Notes under the pieces: generated by a model
The model's input: the letters and a program-made list of their open reading frames with translations, nothing else
What the model was told of the DNA's origin: nothing
The model's database searches: none
Part shown: one piece after another, positions 10,295 to 19,334 of the stretch
Numbering within the stretch: the stretch's first letter is position 1
Layout: each line of letters begins with the position of its first letter
Made by a program: the position numbers and the translations under genes
Source: Acetobacteraceae bacterium
GTDB taxonomy: Bacteria; Pseudomonadota; Alphaproteobacteria; Acetobacterales; Acetobacteraceae
NCBI GenBank assembly: GCA_947474705.1
Contig: CANJJS010000002.1
Coordinates: forward strand, 1-64,000
Length of the DNA: 64,000 nt
Reading direction: 5' to 3'

Positions 10295-11621
10295 GCACCG
10301 GCCCGCTCGGCCGGGGGCACGGCCCGCGCCCCCGCCGCCGGAGCCCGCTGTCGTGGACATCTCCGGCATTGGCGCCGATGGCGACGGGATCGCGGCGCAT
10401 CCCGATGGGGTGCGTTTGTATGTGCCATTCACCGTGCCCGGCGATCGCGTGCGCGCGGTGCCCTCGCAGCGCCGGGGCGAGGCCTGGGTTGCCGATCTCG
10501 ACTCACTGGAAGAAGCCGGTCCGAATCGCCAGGAAGCGGCATGCGCGCATTTTGGCGTCTGCGGCGGGTGCGTGGCGCAGCATTGGGCGGACGCCGGATA
10601 CCTTGGCTGGAAGGTCGCGCGGCTGACGGAAGCGTTGCGGCGCGCGGGCTTCGAGAACCCGCCCATCGCGCCGATCGTTCAGGGCCATCTCGGCACGCGC
10701 CGTCGCATGGATTTGGCTGTCAGGCGTATCCAGGGCGGCATGACCGTGGGTCTGCACCGCGCCCGGGGCGAGGACATCGTCGATCTGATCGAATGTCCGG
10801 TGCTCCACCCCGCGCTGTTCCATCTGATCGGCCCCGCGCGCGCGCTGTTGTCCGGACTGGGCGCGATCCGCCGGGAAGCCTCGCTGGTCGTCAACCTGCT
10901 GGACAGCGGACCCGATCTTTTGGTGCGCACCGACGGCGCGTTGACGCTGTCGGACCGCAACAAGCTGATCGGTTTCGCGGAGACGCATGGACTGCCCCGC
11001 GTGTCATGGGCTTTGGGAGAGGGGGATGTGGAGGCGGTTTGCGTGCTGCGCCCGCCGGTGACGATGTTCTCGGGCGTCGCGGTCGCGCCGCCCGCGGGGG
11101 CGTTTCTGCAGGCCACGGAAGAAGGCGAGGCCGCGATCGTCGCGGCGGTGCTGGACGGGTTGCCCGCGAAACGGGTGGCGCGGTCTCGGGTGCTGGAGCT
11201 TTACGCGGGCTGCGGGACGATCGGGTTCGCGCTGGCCCAACATATCAAGGTCACGGCCATCGAGGGCGACGCGGCGCTGGTCGCCGCGTATCACGCCGCG
11301 ATCAATCAGGCGGGGTTGATGGGCAAGGTCGCGATCGAGCGGCGGGATTTGGTGCGGCAGCCGTTTTTGGCGAAGGAACTTTCCGCGTATAGCGCCGTTG
11401 TCTTGGATCCGCCGCACGCGGGGGCCTCGGCGCAGATGCCGTATATCGCCCAGAGTAAAATTCCGGCGGTCATTTACGTGAGTTGCGATCCCGTCTCCCT
11501 CGGACGCGACGCGGCGATCCTGCGGGCGGGCGGCTACCGGTTGGAGAAGGTCACGCCGATCGACCAGTTCCTGTGGTCGGCGCGGTTGGAAACGGTCGCG
11601 GTGTTCCGGTTGGGGCGCTGA
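10284..11621 (+). CDS. RumA/TrmA-family RNA (uracil-C5) methyltransferase
   Basis: A class I SAM-dependent RNA methyltransferase, probably acting on a 23S rRNA uridine (RlmD/RumA type). The protein has a TRAM-like N-terminus ([20 protein letters not shown]) and a four-cysteine iron-sulfur site, [10 protein letters not shown] plus IECPVL. The SAM motif is [17 protein letters not shown]. Next come the LDPPHAG motif and the nucleophile loop [14 protein letters not shown]. The frame opens with a TTG at 10284 that overlaps gcdH by 11 bases and has no ribosome-binding site. A GTG at 10353 preceded by GGAG is a likely alternative and would remove 23 Pro/Ala-rich residues. Confidence 0.9.
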   Translation: MAGKHRPARPGARPAPPPPEPAVVDISGIGADGDGIAAHPDGVRLYVPFTVPGDRVRAVPSQRRGEAWVADLDSLEEAGPNRQEAACAHFGVCGGCVAQHWADAGYLGWKVARLTEALRRAGFENPPIAPIVQGHLGTRRRMDLAVRRIQGGMTVGLHRARGEDIVDLIECPVLHPALFHLIGPARALLSGLGAIRREASLVVNLLDSGPDLLVRTDGALTLSDRNKLIGFAETHGLPRVSWALGEGDVEAVCVLRPPVTMFSGVAVAPPAGAFLQATEEGEAAIVAAVLDGLPAKRVARSRVLELYAGCGTIGFALAQHIKVTAIEGDAALVAAYHAAINQAGLMGKVAIERRDLVRQPFLAKELSAYSAVVLDPPHAGASAQMPYIAQSKIPAVIYVSCDPVSLGRDAAILRAGGYRLEKVTPIDQFLWSARLETVAVFRLGR

Positions 11622-11706
11622 CGGGAGCGCGGCCTGGGCCGGTCTTTCGGCCGCACGGTAAGACACCGGCGAAGCCCCCTGGGATCGCGCCGGTACCTCG
11701 TGCCGC

Positions 11707-12153
11707 CTACCCCTTTGCGCGCCGCCCGGTTCGGGTTTGGGGCTTCGTGGGCTGTCCAAACAATACGACGGACGCCCGCATGACCTTCATCTGGTATCGC
11801 GTCGCGCGCTCCGGGGTATGGGAATGGTAATACCCAACAGCGCGCACGACATCGCCCCGCGCCTCGGTCAAATAAATCCGCACGATCGCCGCCGCCGCGA
11901 CGACGTTGAAACAGGGATCGTCGATCAGGCGCCGGGCGACCTCCTCGTGCGGCAGGTTCCAGGCCTTGGCGAGGTGCGGAATCCAGAGCGTGTTCACCTG
12001 CATGACGCCAAGATCCGCGGACCCGTTGAAATTCCGCGAAATGGCGCCGGGACGGCCGGCCTCGACCCGCTGGATCGACGGCAGCACACGCGGTGGCAAT
12101 TGGTGCACCTGCGCCGCCGCGAGCATGCAGGCGAGGTAGGGGACCGCCGCCAT
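11707..12153 (-). CDS. Lytic transglycosylase, SLT-type
   Basis: A 148-residue murein-cleaving enzyme of the goose-lysozyme-like fold. The catalytic glutamate is in LPSIQRVEAGRPGAISRN (about residue 31), followed by ADLGVMQVN, the conserved substrate cleft. Later, GDVVRAVGYYHSHTPERA matches the family's terminal YHS motif. The N-terminus (PYLACMLAAAQ) is hydrophobic but short, so export is plausible, not proven. The ATG overlaps the tyrA stop by one base (TGATG), making it the last gene of the chorismate mutase-hisC-tyrA operon. No T4SS genes are near. It resembles the small VirB1-type enzymes. Confidence 0.85.
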   Translation of the reverse strand: MAAVPYLACMLAAAQVHQLPPRVLPSIQRVEAGRPGAISRNFNGSADLGVMQVNTLWIPHLAKAWNLPHEEVARRLIDDPCFNVVAAAAIVRIYLTEARGDVVRAVGYYHSHTPERATRYQMKVMRASVVLFGQPTKPQTRTGRRAKG

Positions 12154-13040
12154 CAGGCCTGTTTGATCTCGATCAGGCTGCGCCGGATTTTCCGGCCTTG
12201 CTCCACCATGTTCTCGATATACTCGGCGTCGCCCCAGCGGATGGCGCGGGCCAGGCCTTGCGCGTCCTCCATGAACCGCGACAGCATTTCCAGCAGCGCC
12301 TCGCGGTTATTGAGGAAAATGTCGCGCCACATGACGGGGTCGGACGCGGCGATGCGGGTGAAGTCGCGGAAACCGGAGGCGGCGAAGTTGAGCACCTCCT
12401 GGCGGCTCTCGTCGGCGAGCCCGTCGGCCGTGTGGCAGATGGAGAAGGCGATCAGATGCGGCAGATGGGACACGATCGCCAGGACACGGTCGTGATGCGC
12501 CGGTTCCATCGACTCGACCATCGCGCCGCAGCGGCGCCAGAGTTCGGCGATCTTTTCGACGGACGCGGTATCGGTGCCCGGCGGCGGGGTAAGAAGCGTC
12601 CAACGGCCCTGGAACAACGTCGTGAACCCGGAGTCGGGGCCGGAATACTCGGTGCCCGCGATCGGATGCGCGGGCACGAAATGCACGCCCGCCGGAACAA
12701 ACGGGCCGACATCGCGGATGACGGATTGCTTGGTGGAGCCGACATCGGTCAGCACCGCGCCGGGCATGAGATGCAGGCCGATCGCCTTGGCCAGCGCCGC
12801 GAAGGCGCCGACGGGGGCGCAGAGCATGACGCAATCGGCGCCGGCGACGGCTTTCGCCGGGTCGATCTCCACACGGTCGGCGAAACCGAGTTCGACGACG
12901 CGATCGAGGGTTTTCTGGGTGCGGGCGTTGACCACGATCTCCGCCGCCAGGTCGCCGCGATCCTTGGCGATCCGCGCGACGGAGGAGCCGATCAGGCCGA
13001 TCCCGATCAGGGCCAGGCGTTTGAAAAGGGGTTCAGCCAC
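12153..13040 (-). CDS. tyrA: Prephenate/arogenate (cyclohexadienyl) dehydrogenase
   Basis: A 295-residue NAD(P)-dependent enzyme that oxidatively decarboxylates prephenate and/or arogenate on the way to tyrosine. Visible are an N-terminal Rossmann motif ([15 protein letters not shown]), the GSTKQSV and [15 protein letters not shown] substrate blocks, and [11 protein letters not shown] with the active-site histidine region. There is no ACT domain, so feedback inhibition through ACT is not expected. The start overlaps the hisC end by 8 bases; the stop overlaps the transglycosylase start. Prephenate versus arogenate preference cannot be read from sequence. Confidence 0.92.
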   Translation of the reverse strand: MAEPLFKRLALIGIGLIGSSVARIAKDRGDLAAEIVVNARTQKTLDRVVELGFADRVEIDPAKAVAGADCVMLCAPVGAFAALAKAIGLHLMPGAVLTDVGSTKQSVIRDVGPFVPAGVHFVPAHPIAGTEYSGPDSGFTTLFQGRWTLLTPPPGTDTASVEKIAELWRRCGAMVESMEPAHHDRVLAIVSHLPHLIAFSICHTADGLADESRQEVLNFAASGFRDFTRIAASDPVMWRDIFLNNREALLEMLSRFMEDAQGLARAIRWGDAEYIENMVEQGRKIRRSLIEIKQA

Positions 13041-14127
13041 GGGATTGCTTCATGAACGCGGTAAGACCTTCGATGACGAGACCGCATTCCTCGGCGGTGC
13101 CGACGGTGATGCGCAGGCAATGCGGCAGGCCGTAAGAACCCACACGGCGCAGGATCAGGCCGCGCTGGCGCATGTAGGTGTCGGCCTGAAGCGCGAAGTC
13201 CGCGGTGCCGAAATCGGCGAGAACGAAATTGCCCTCGCCCGGATAAACTTTGAGTCCCGCGGCTTCGAGGCCGGCGGCCAGCTTCGGGCGCCATTCGGCG
13301 TTGTGGGCCTGGCTGGCTTCCACCCAGCCGGGCTCGGCCAGCGCCGCGATCCCGGCGGCCTGCGCGGGCACGGAGACGGAAAACGCGGCGCGGACACGGT
13401 GCAGCACGTCGTTGATGGCGGGCGGGCCGTAGCTCCAGCCCAGACGCACCCCGCCCAGCCCGAAGATTTTGGAAAATGTCCGGGTCATGATGGTGTTATC
13501 GGTGGCGTCCACCAGACGCTCGCCGGCGTTGTAGTCGTCGCGGGTGACGTATTCGGCATAGGCGGAGTCGATGACCAGCAGGATGTCAGGACGCAGATTT
13601 TCCCGGAATTTCGCCATGTCGGCTTCGGTAATCATCGCGCCGGTCGGGTTGTTCGGGTTGGCCAGGAACACCGCCTTGGTCGCGGGTGTGACCGCCGCCA
13701 GAATCGCGTCGAGGTCCGGTCGCAGATCCTTCTCGGGCACCTTGATCACATCGCTGCCGGCATAGACGCCGGCGATGTGGTAAATCGTGAACCCGTGCGC
13801 GCTCATGATAATGTCGCGGCCCGGCCCGCCATAGGCGAGGCACAAATGATACAGAATATCGTCCGATCCCGCCCCGCACACGATTTTCGCCGGGTCGAGG
13901 TTCCAGTACGCGCCAATCGCCTCCCGCAGCCGGTCCGCGCCGCCGTCGGGATAGCGAAAACCTTCCGCCGCGACCTCCCGCAACGCCTTTTGGGCGCCGG
14001 GGGGCACACCGAACGCGCCCTCGTTCGAGGACAGCTTGTAAGAACGATTGACACCGGGGACCGAGGCCTCGCCGCCGACATAGGGGCTGATGGTCAGGAT
14101 CTCGGGGCGGGGCGTGGGGGACGTCAT
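13033..14127 (-). CDS. hisC: Histidinol-phosphate / aromatic aminotransferase (HisC family)
   Basis: A 364-residue PLP class I/II aminotransferase. [16 protein letters not shown] is the substrate-arm motif, [10 protein letters not shown] the PLP-contact motif, DSAYAEY the next block, and [17 protein letters not shown] holds the PLP lysine. It lies between chorismate mutase and tyrA, so it probably supplies transamination for phenylalanine/tyrosine as well as histidinol-phosphate; that dual role is inference from the neighbours. The start overlaps the upstream stop (ATGA) and its end overlaps tyrA by 8 bases: one tightly coupled transcript. Confidence 0.92.
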   Translation of the reverse strand: MTSPTPRPEILTISPYVGGEASVPGVNRSYKLSSNEGAFGVPPGAQKALREVAAEGFRYPDGGADRLREAIGAYWNLDPAKIVCGAGSDDILYHLCLAYGGPGRDIIMSAHGFTIYHIAGVYAGSDVIKVPEKDLRPDLDAILAAVTPATKAVFLANPNNPTGAMITEADMAKFRENLRPDILLVIDSAYAEYVTRDDYNAGERLVDATDNTIMTRTFSKIFGLGGVRLGWSYGPPAINDVLHRVRAAFSVSVPAQAAGIAALAEPGWVEASQAHNAEWRPKLAAGLEAAGLKVYPGEGNFVLADFGTADFALQADTYMRQRGLILRRVGSYGLPHCLRITVGTAEECGLVIEGLTAFMKQSRG

Positions 14128-14879
14128 GGTGTGTCTCCGGCGATCGGGACGGCATAGCCGCCAAGGACGATCGCGCCTTCGGGAAGTCCGGTTGCGTCTT
14201 CGGCGATCAGGCCCGCGACCTCGGCGATCGCGCCGTGCATCGCGAGGACTGGCAGCGCGCCGGGATGGGCGATGAAGGAGCGGTCGTCGCCGCTGGCGTC
14301 GGGCGCGGTGGTGGCGATCACGATGGCATCGGCCATGGGCACGTGAGCGGGGCGCGCCGTCCAGAACGGCAGGCGGGCGATGACGTAAAGCCGTGGCGTG
14401 GCCGCGGTCAAAGCCGCCCATGTCGCCGCGTCCGGTGGGAACGGCAGCACCGCGACGGTGGCGAGGCCGCGCCGCACCGTGTCCAAAGCCTCCGCGACCG
14501 AAGCCTTGGCGTCGATCGGGGTCAAAAATCCGAAATGTTCTCGTGCCATGGCGGCCACGGCATCGGGGCCGGCCACCGCGACCGTGACGGGCGACTGCAT
14601 GCCGGTCGTGCCGGCCAGCATCTCCCGCCACATGCGCACCAAAGTCCGCGCGGGCAGTTTGCCGGTGTGGCGCGCGACCAGCCGGCGCAGGATGGAGGCT
14701 TCGCGTCCGGGCCGGAACGCGGCGGTCTTGCCGGATCGCGCCACGCCTTCGACCACACGGGCCCGGTCGATGAGCAGATCGTGGATTTTGTCGTCGATTT
14801 CGTCGAGACGCGCGCGGAGGTCGCCCAGATTCGGGCGCCAGCCATCGTCCTCGGAAGGGGTCGGTCTATTGTCGGGCAT
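14124..14879 (-). CDS. Chorismate mutase (AroQ) with a C-terminal remnant-like prephenate dehydratase domain
   Basis: A 251-residue protein. Residues about 18-92 form an AroQ chorismate mutase: [20 protein letters not shown], then [20 protein letters not shown], then [12 protein letters not shown]. These carry the Arg/Lys/Glu pattern for turning chorismate into prephenate. The remaining 155 residues ([20 protein letters not shown], then [18 protein letters not shown]) resemble the fold of a prephenate dehydratase. The usual TRF catalytic motif and the ACT domain are not visible, so dehydratase activity is doubtful. It heads the operon with hisC, tyrA and the transglycosylase. Confidence 0.85.
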   Translation of the reverse strand: MPDNRPTPSEDDGWRPNLGDLRARLDEIDDKIHDLLIDRARVVEGVARSGKTAAFRPGREASILRRLVARHTGKLPARTLVRMWREMLAGTTGMQSPVTVAVAGPDAVAAMAREHFGFLTPIDAKASVAEALDTVRRGLATVAVLPFPPDAATWAALTAATPRLYVIARLPFWTARPAHVPMADAIVIATTAPDASGDDRSFIAHPGALPVLAMHGAIAEVAGLIAEDATGLPEGAIVLGGYAVPIAGDTP

Positions 14880-14988
14880 CGGAACCAGCCTTAGGAGCCG
14901 CCCCGTCTAGCGCAAGCCCGGCCGTAAGCAAACCCACGCATGGGAGATACCGCGCGATCGTTCAGGCGAAGCGCGAGATCGCGCCGGC

Positions 14989-15096
14989 TACAATGTGCGA
15001 CCTGCCTGGCCGGTCGCGGAGGGCAAAAGCCCAGGAGTTCCACGCCTCCGGCCAATCGCCGGGCGTTTTCCGTTGACTAACGGGCGGATCGGCGAT
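14989..15096 (+). promoter_or_regulatory. -10 box and structured 5' leader of the PEP-CTERM protein
   Basis: TACAAT at 14989-14994 fits a -10 box, with no convincing -35. It is followed by two potential RNA stems. The first uses GGCC (15008) with GGAGG and closes on CCTCCGGCC (15045-15053); its loop contains GGGCAAAAGCCC. The second has ATCGCCG (15055-15061) pairing with CGGCGAT (15090-15096), enclosing the perfect hairpin CCGTT-GACT-AACGG (15070-15083). The gene's ATG is 40 bases beyond. A structured leader is seen; its function is not known. Confidence 0.4.
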
Positions 15097-15135
15097 CGTG
15101 TCGAACATCCTCCTTCTCCGCCCTCGCGAGGCCCC

Positions 15136-16179
15136 ATGTCAGCACCCACCGCCCCCTGGGCTTTCACCCTCGCGGCCCTCGCGCTCAACGCCGGTCAGGC
15201 CTGCGCCTCGCCCGTCTATAACGGCGGACCGATCCTGACCGCGCCGGTCGATATGAATTACATCTGGTACGGCAACTGGACCGGCAATACCGCCACCACG
15301 ATCCTGCCACGCCTCATCGCCGATCTGAATGGCTCGACCTATCTGAACACACTCAGTTCCTTCGTTTCCCCGGCCACGGCACAGGTGCCAACGGGCACAC
15401 TGAATATGACCGCGAGCTATTTCATCGATTCGTCCAGCCCCACGACACTCTGGGCCGGCAATTCCCTGAACGGAACAATCGGCGCGACCGGCCCCACTTC
15501 AATCGAGGCCATCGTGCGATCGGTGATCGCCACACAAGGCGTGACAGACCCGAACGCGCTCTGGTTCGTCCTGACCGCGCCCACGATCTCCGTGTCCGGA
15601 TTTCAAACCCAGTTCTGCGGCTGGCATAACACCACCAGCTCCTCCAGCGCCCTCGCGACACAATTCGCCTTTATCGGCGCGCCGGCGGGTTTCGGCAGCG
15701 GTTGCGATGCCTCGGTTCAGGATACCGCGGGGATCAACGGCAATTTCGCCGCCGACGCCATGGCCAGTGTGATCGCGCACGAATTGTTCGAAACCATCAC
15801 CGATCCCACCGGATACGGCTGGTGGGATTCCGTCAGCGCCGAAGGCGGCGGACACACCGGCGGATTCGAAAATTCCGATATGTGCAATTTCAACTTCGGC
15901 GCCACCGCGTCCTCCGCCGGCGCGAATTACAACGTCGACCTGAACGGCCATAAATATTTGCTGCAACAACAATGGATTAACAACACCGCGCCGGGCACGA
16001 ACCATACCGACCGCAACGGTGGACAATGCGGCATGTCCCTCGCCTTTGCCCAGGCGGCCCCGGAACCCGCGAGTCTCGCCGTCCTCGCGATCGGAATCGC
16101 CGCTCTGGGCTTTGCCCGCCGCGCTCAGCCCGGCAACAGAAATTCCCGCCCCAGCTTCACACGCGGGACGCCGTCGTAA
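15136..16179 (+). CDS. Secreted EXORDIUM-like protein with PEP-CTERM sorting signal
   Basis: A 347-residue exported protein. After a signal peptide (WAFTLAALALNAGQACA) it starts VYNGGPILTAPVDMNYIWYG, the opening typical of EXORDIUM/PHI-1-like proteins (PF04674). A conserved VIAHELFETITDPTGYGWWD block at about residues 212-231 looks like a zinc-protease-type HExxE site. Near the C-terminus APEPASLAVLAIGIAALGFA plus RR is a PEP-CTERM signal, read by an exosortase/PEP-CTERM system. The final 15 or so residues past the Arg pair overlap the nicotinate phosphoribosyltransferase 3' end (55-base convergent overlap). Function is unknown; a role in cell-surface or exopolysaccharide biology is inferred from the PEP-CTERM. 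Confidence 0.75.
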   Translation: MSAPTAPWAFTLAALALNAGQACASPVYNGGPILTAPVDMNYIWYGNWTGNTATTILPRLIADLNGSTYLNTLSSFVSPATAQVPTGTLNMTASYFIDSSSPTTLWAGNSLNGTIGATGPTSIEAIVRSVIATQGVTDPNALWFVLTAPTISVSGFQTQFCGWHNTTSSSSALATQFAFIGAPAGFGSGCDASVQDTAGINGNFAADAMASVIAHELFETITDPTGYGWWDSVSAEGGGHTGGFENSDMCNFNFGATASSAGANYNVDLNGHKYLLQQQWINNTAPGTNHTDRNGGQCGMSLAFAQAAPEPASLAVLAIGIAALGFARRAQPGNRNSRPSFTRGTPS

Positions 16180-17258
16180 GCCACGATATCCGCGGTGGCA
16201 TAGGTTTCCGTCCACGAGTCCGGGATGAAACCGCCGGTGCCCACCAGATCGATGGGCGCGCGCGCCATTGCCATCGTCCGGCATTTCTCCGGCCCAAACC
16301 CCGACGAGGCCACGATCCGGGCCTTCCCGTATCCGGCCTCGTCCAACGCCTCCCGCATCCGCCAGATCGCCGCCGCCGAAACGCCAGGCCCAGCCAGATA
16401 CCGCGCTTCCACTTCGCGCCCCGCCGCGGCGAAGACGCCGGGCACATGCCGCTCCAACACCGCGCGGCTGCCGGCGGCGTCGAGCCCCTCCAAATACCGC
16501 CCGCCATGCGTGTCCAGGCGGAACGCCATCTTCCCGGCCGCCACCAAATCCGGAAACCGCGCGCAAACCGCCAGCGCGTCGGCGATCTCCCGGCCGAAAT
16601 AATCGGCGAGGACCGTCATCGGCTCGTCCGGAAACGTCTCGCGGAACATCTCCGCGGCACGCAACGTGCTTCCGGCATAACCGATCAGCGAATGCGGCAT
16701 CGTGCCGAAACCCTTGGCGTTGCCGAACCAGTGCGCGGTGGCGTCGTTGGCGTTGCCGATGAAACCGAGCGCGCCCGCCCGCTTCGCCGCCGCGCCGCCG
16801 ACGGAACAGGCATAAGCCATCATATCCTGCATCTCGGCGCCCGCGCAGTGCCGCGCGTCCATCGCCAAAAAGGCCGCTTTTGGCAAGGCCAGCGCCATCC
16901 GCCAGGCATTGTGCGCGGCGACGCAGACGGGGCCGATCTTTTGCAGCAAGATCGTTTCCATCTCCGACAGATGCCGCATGCTCCCGCTCAGATACGCGAG
17001 CGGCTTGTTGGCCGGAACCTCCGCGCCTTCGTCGTGGGTCAGCGTCAGTTCGATGGCGATGCCGCGCTCCTTCGCCGCCGCCTCGATCCATTCGCGCATC
17101 GGACGCGGCGCGCACAGAACCGGACGGCGGAGAAAGATGGCATAGGTCGCCCGGACATCCCCGAAACGTTCGAGGATCTTCCGGGTCCGCGTGAAATAGC
17201 TGTCGGTGCGGGCGGCGATGTCCGCGCCAATCGCGCCGCGGTCTGCCCTGCCCGCCAT
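16125..17258 (-). CDS. Nicotinate phosphoribosyltransferase family protein
   Basis: A 377-residue enzyme of the nicotinate/quinolinate phosphoribosyltransferase fold, expected to join nicotinate to PRPP for NAD salvage. Visible blocks are ARTDSYFTRTRKILERFGD, HLSEMETILLQKIGPVCVAA, MDARHCAGAEMQD, FIGNANDATAHWFG, ADYFGREIADAL, RLDTHGGRYLEG and VGTGGFIPDSW. It is shorter than classical PncB and belongs to the compact bacterial subgroup. It sits 4 bases after the DAHP synthase stop on the same strand, so the two are probably cotranscribed. The 3' end overlaps the convergent PEP-CTERM gene. Confidence 0.85.
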   Translation of the reverse strand: MAGRADRGAIGADIAARTDSYFTRTRKILERFGDVRATYAIFLRRPVLCAPRPMREWIEAAAKERGIAIELTLTHDEGAEVPANKPLAYLSGSMRHLSEMETILLQKIGPVCVAAHNAWRMALALPKAAFLAMDARHCAGAEMQDMMAYACSVGGAAAKRAGALGFIGNANDATAHWFGNAKGFGTMPHSLIGYAGSTLRAAEMFRETFPDEPMTVLADYFGREIADALAVCARFPDLVAAGKMAFRLDTHGGRYLEGLDAAGSRAVLERHVPGVFAAAGREVEARYLAGPGVSAAAIWRMREALDEAGYGKARIVASSGFGPEKCRTMAMARAPIDLVGTGGFIPDSWTETYATADIVAYDGVPRVKLGREFLLPG

Positions 17259-17262
17259 CCGC

Positions 17263-18660
17263 TTACTGCGCCGCCAGCGCGGCCGGCGCCACGGGCGCCC
17301 GCCGCCGTTTCAGTTCCGCCGCGACCAAAAACGCGAGTTCCAGCGATTGCTCCGCGTTCAAACGCGGATCGCAGAAGGTCTCGTAACGTTCGGAAAGGTC
17401 GGTTTCCGACAGGCGCCGGGCACCGCCGGTGCATTCCGTGACATTCTGCCCGGTCATTTCGATATGCACACCGCCAGCCCAGGTGTCGAGGGACTGATGG
17501 ACGTCGAAGAAGCCCCGAACTTCGCGCAGGATTTCGTCGAAATTCCGGGTTTTCAACTTCGCGGCGGTGGAGATCGTGTTGCCGTGCATCGGATCGCACA
17601 GCCAGACCACCTTATGCCCGGACTTCTGGACAGCGCGCACCAGCGGCGCGAGTTTGTCGCCCACCTTGTCCGCGCCCATGCGGCTGATCAACGTGATCCG
17701 CCCGGCCTCGTTCGCGGGGTTGAGAATGTCCAGAATACGTAACAAATCGTCGGGTTCCTGGGAGGGGCCGACTTTCATGCCCAGCGGGTTCTTCACACCG
17801 CGGAGGTACTCGATATGCGCGCCGTCGGCCTGGCGGGTGCGGTCGCCGATCCACAGGAAATGCGCGGAGCAGCCGTACCAGTCGCCGGTGGTCGAATCGA
17901 TCCGCGTCAGCGCCTGCTCGAACGGCAGGAGCAGCGCCTCGTGACTGACATAGAAATCCGTCTCACGCAGATCGCGCGTGGTATCGGAGGTCATGCCGCA
18001 GGCGGTCATGAACGACAGCGTCTCGTCGATCCGGTGCGCGAGGTCGCGATATTGCGCGGCCAGCGGCGAGGCCTCGACGAAATCGAGGTTCCAGCGATGG
18101 ACTTCGTGCAGATCGGCATACCCGCCGGACGCGAAGGCCCGCAGCAAATTCAACGTGCTGGCGGACTGGAAATAGGCGAATTCCATGCGCGCGGGATCGG
18201 GGATGCGCGCCTGCGCCGTGAAGTCCGGGCCATTGATAATGTCGCCGCGGTAGCTGGGTAGCGTCGTATCGCCCTGGGTTTCATTGTCGGACGACCGCGG
18301 CTTGGCGAACTGACCGGCCATGCGGCCCATTTTCACCACGGGAACCGAGGCACCGAAGGTCAACACGACAGCCATCTGCAACAACACCCGGAACTGGTCG
18401 CGGATGATATTGGCGGTGAAATCGGAAAAACTCTCGGCGCAGTCGCCGCCCTGCAACACGAAGGCCTTGCCTTCGGACACACGCGCCAGTTGTTCTTTCA
18501 AACGGCGAGCCTCGCCGGCGAAAACCAGCGGCGGGTATTTGCCGATCTTGCGCTCCATCTCGTTGAGCTTTTCGGCGTCGGGATAGGTGGGCGCCTGGCG
18601 GATCGGGCGGTCGCGCCAGGTGTTCGGGGTCCAGGTCGCGGTCGGCTGGGTGGCGGTCAT
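17263..18660 (-). CDS. Class II 3-deoxy-7-phosphoheptulonate (DAHP) synthase
   Basis: A 465-residue plant/Mycobacterium-type DAHP synthase, the first enzyme of the shikimate pathway, condensing PEP and erythrose 4-phosphate. Family signatures are present: [20 protein letters not shown]-like start, [93 protein letters not shown] and [20 protein letters not shown]. Its ATG overlaps the stop of a 41-codon ORF (ATGA) that follows an attenuator-like hairpin, so translation coupling and transcription attenuation may both control it. Confidence 0.95.
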   Translation of the reverse strand: MTATQPTATWTPNTWRDRPIRQAPTYPDAEKLNEMERKIGKYPPLVFAGEARRLKEQLARVSEGKAFVLQGGDCAESFSDFTANIIRDQFRVLLQMAVVLTFGASVPVVKMGRMAGQFAKPRSSDNETQGDTTLPSYRGDIINGPDFTAQARIPDPARMEFAYFQSASTLNLLRAFASGGYADLHEVHRWNLDFVEASPLAAQYRDLAHRIDETLSFMTACGMTSDTTRDLRETDFYVSHEALLLPFEQALTRIDSTTGDWYGCSAHFLWIGDRTRQADGAHIEYLRGVKNPLGMKVGPSQEPDDLLRILDILNPANEAGRITLISRMGADKVGDKLAPLVRAVQKSGHKVVWLCDPMHGNTISTAAKLKTRNFDEILREVRGFFDVHQSLDTWAGGVHIEMTGQNVTECTGGARRLSETDLSERYETFCDPRLNAEQSLELAFLVAAELKRRRAPVAPAALAAQ

Positions 18661-18782
18661 CGGGTTTCTCCTCGCGCGGCGTTATGTCCTGTCGCGGCGG
18701 ATTTGGCCATGCCCTTGGCTGGCGCCGGCGGGGGCGGCGGCATGGCGGGTTGCGATGTGACGTCGAAATCGGTGCTGGTCAT
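18657..18782 (-). CDS. Small 41-residue ORF coupled to DAHP synthase
   Basis: An ATG at 18782 is preceded by AGGAG at 7-base spacing, one of the better ribosome-binding sites in the window. The ORF encodes [20 protein letters not shown] followed by a short basic tail, and its TGA overlaps the ATG of the DAHP synthase. The peptide is proline/alanine-rich and not recognised. It could be a coupling peptide or a short protein; the leader has no run of aromatic codons. Confidence 0.5.
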   Translation of the reverse strand: MTSTDFDVTSQPAMPPPPPAPAKGMAKSAATGHNAARGETR

Positions 18783-18855
18783 CGGTGTCTCCTGCTGCAT
18801 GGAAGACCGCCAGGTCTGGAGCGGGGATTTCCGATGCGCCGGACTGTCCGGACAT

Positions 18856-18884
18856 AAAAAAAGCCGCCCTGGTCTGGCGGCTTT
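18856..18884 (-). terminator. Intrinsic terminator / attenuator upstream of DAHP synthase
   Basis: Read on the minus strand, a perfect 9-bp stem AAAGCCGCC/GGCGGCTTT (7-base loop) ends in seven T's (18862-18856). It points toward the DAHP synthase and its small ORF, about 74 bases before the latter. Upstream on the minus strand, GGCGGC and GGGCTTT (about 18905-18925) could pair with the 5' arm instead, giving a competing structure, as attenuators have. No other minus-strand gene lies closely upstream, only repeat copy B. Confidence 0.65.
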
Positions 18885-19021
18885 GGGGGTGTTTGCTACG
18901 AACGCAAAGCCCAGGCCGCCGGTGCATACCAGCGGTACCAAAATCGGGCGATGAGGGTGGCGTTCGGACGCATGACGGCGTTGGTAACCGCATCGCGCCC
19001 GGCGCGCAAGGGGTTAAGTTC

Positions 19022-19330
19022 GGGGCAATCGGGTGAAGGAAAGAAAGCCTTGGGGCTCCGCCCCAAACCCGGCGAGGGCCGTTGCCCCTTCGAACCCCAC
19101 CAGGGCGGGGCCCCCCCGCCTTCGCAGGGGCAAGCCTGGACCCATTTAATTGGGGGAGACGAAGAAGGGGGCCATGCGAGGCGGTTGCGACGTCCGAGTA
19201 GGCCCCCTTCTTCGTCTCCCCCAAACCGACGGTATCCAAGGCCCGGCCTTGGCGGGGGTTGAGGGGGCAGCGCCCCCCACGGGGTCCGGGGCGGAGCCCT
19301 GGGACTCTCTTCCTTCGTCCGCTTGCCCTC
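19022..19330. repeat. Long palindromic element, copy B
   Basis: The left end is GGGCAATCGGGTGAAGGAA; the right end, read on the opposite strand, is GGGCAAGCGGACGAAGGAA. The central hairpin uses GGGGGAGACGAAGAAGGG and a partner ending CGTCTCCCCC. Compared with copy A, the T in GAT has become C and the opposite A has become G, a compensatory change. The element starts upstream of the DAHP synthase leader and ends 5 bases past the SDR stop. Confidence 0.9.
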
Positions 19331-19334
19331 CGCC

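Noticed and set aside
15001-15098. A definite c-di-GMP riboswitch
   Set aside because: Only short pieces resemble the class and the GAAA loop and CAAAGCC core are absent; recorded as a weak finding only.
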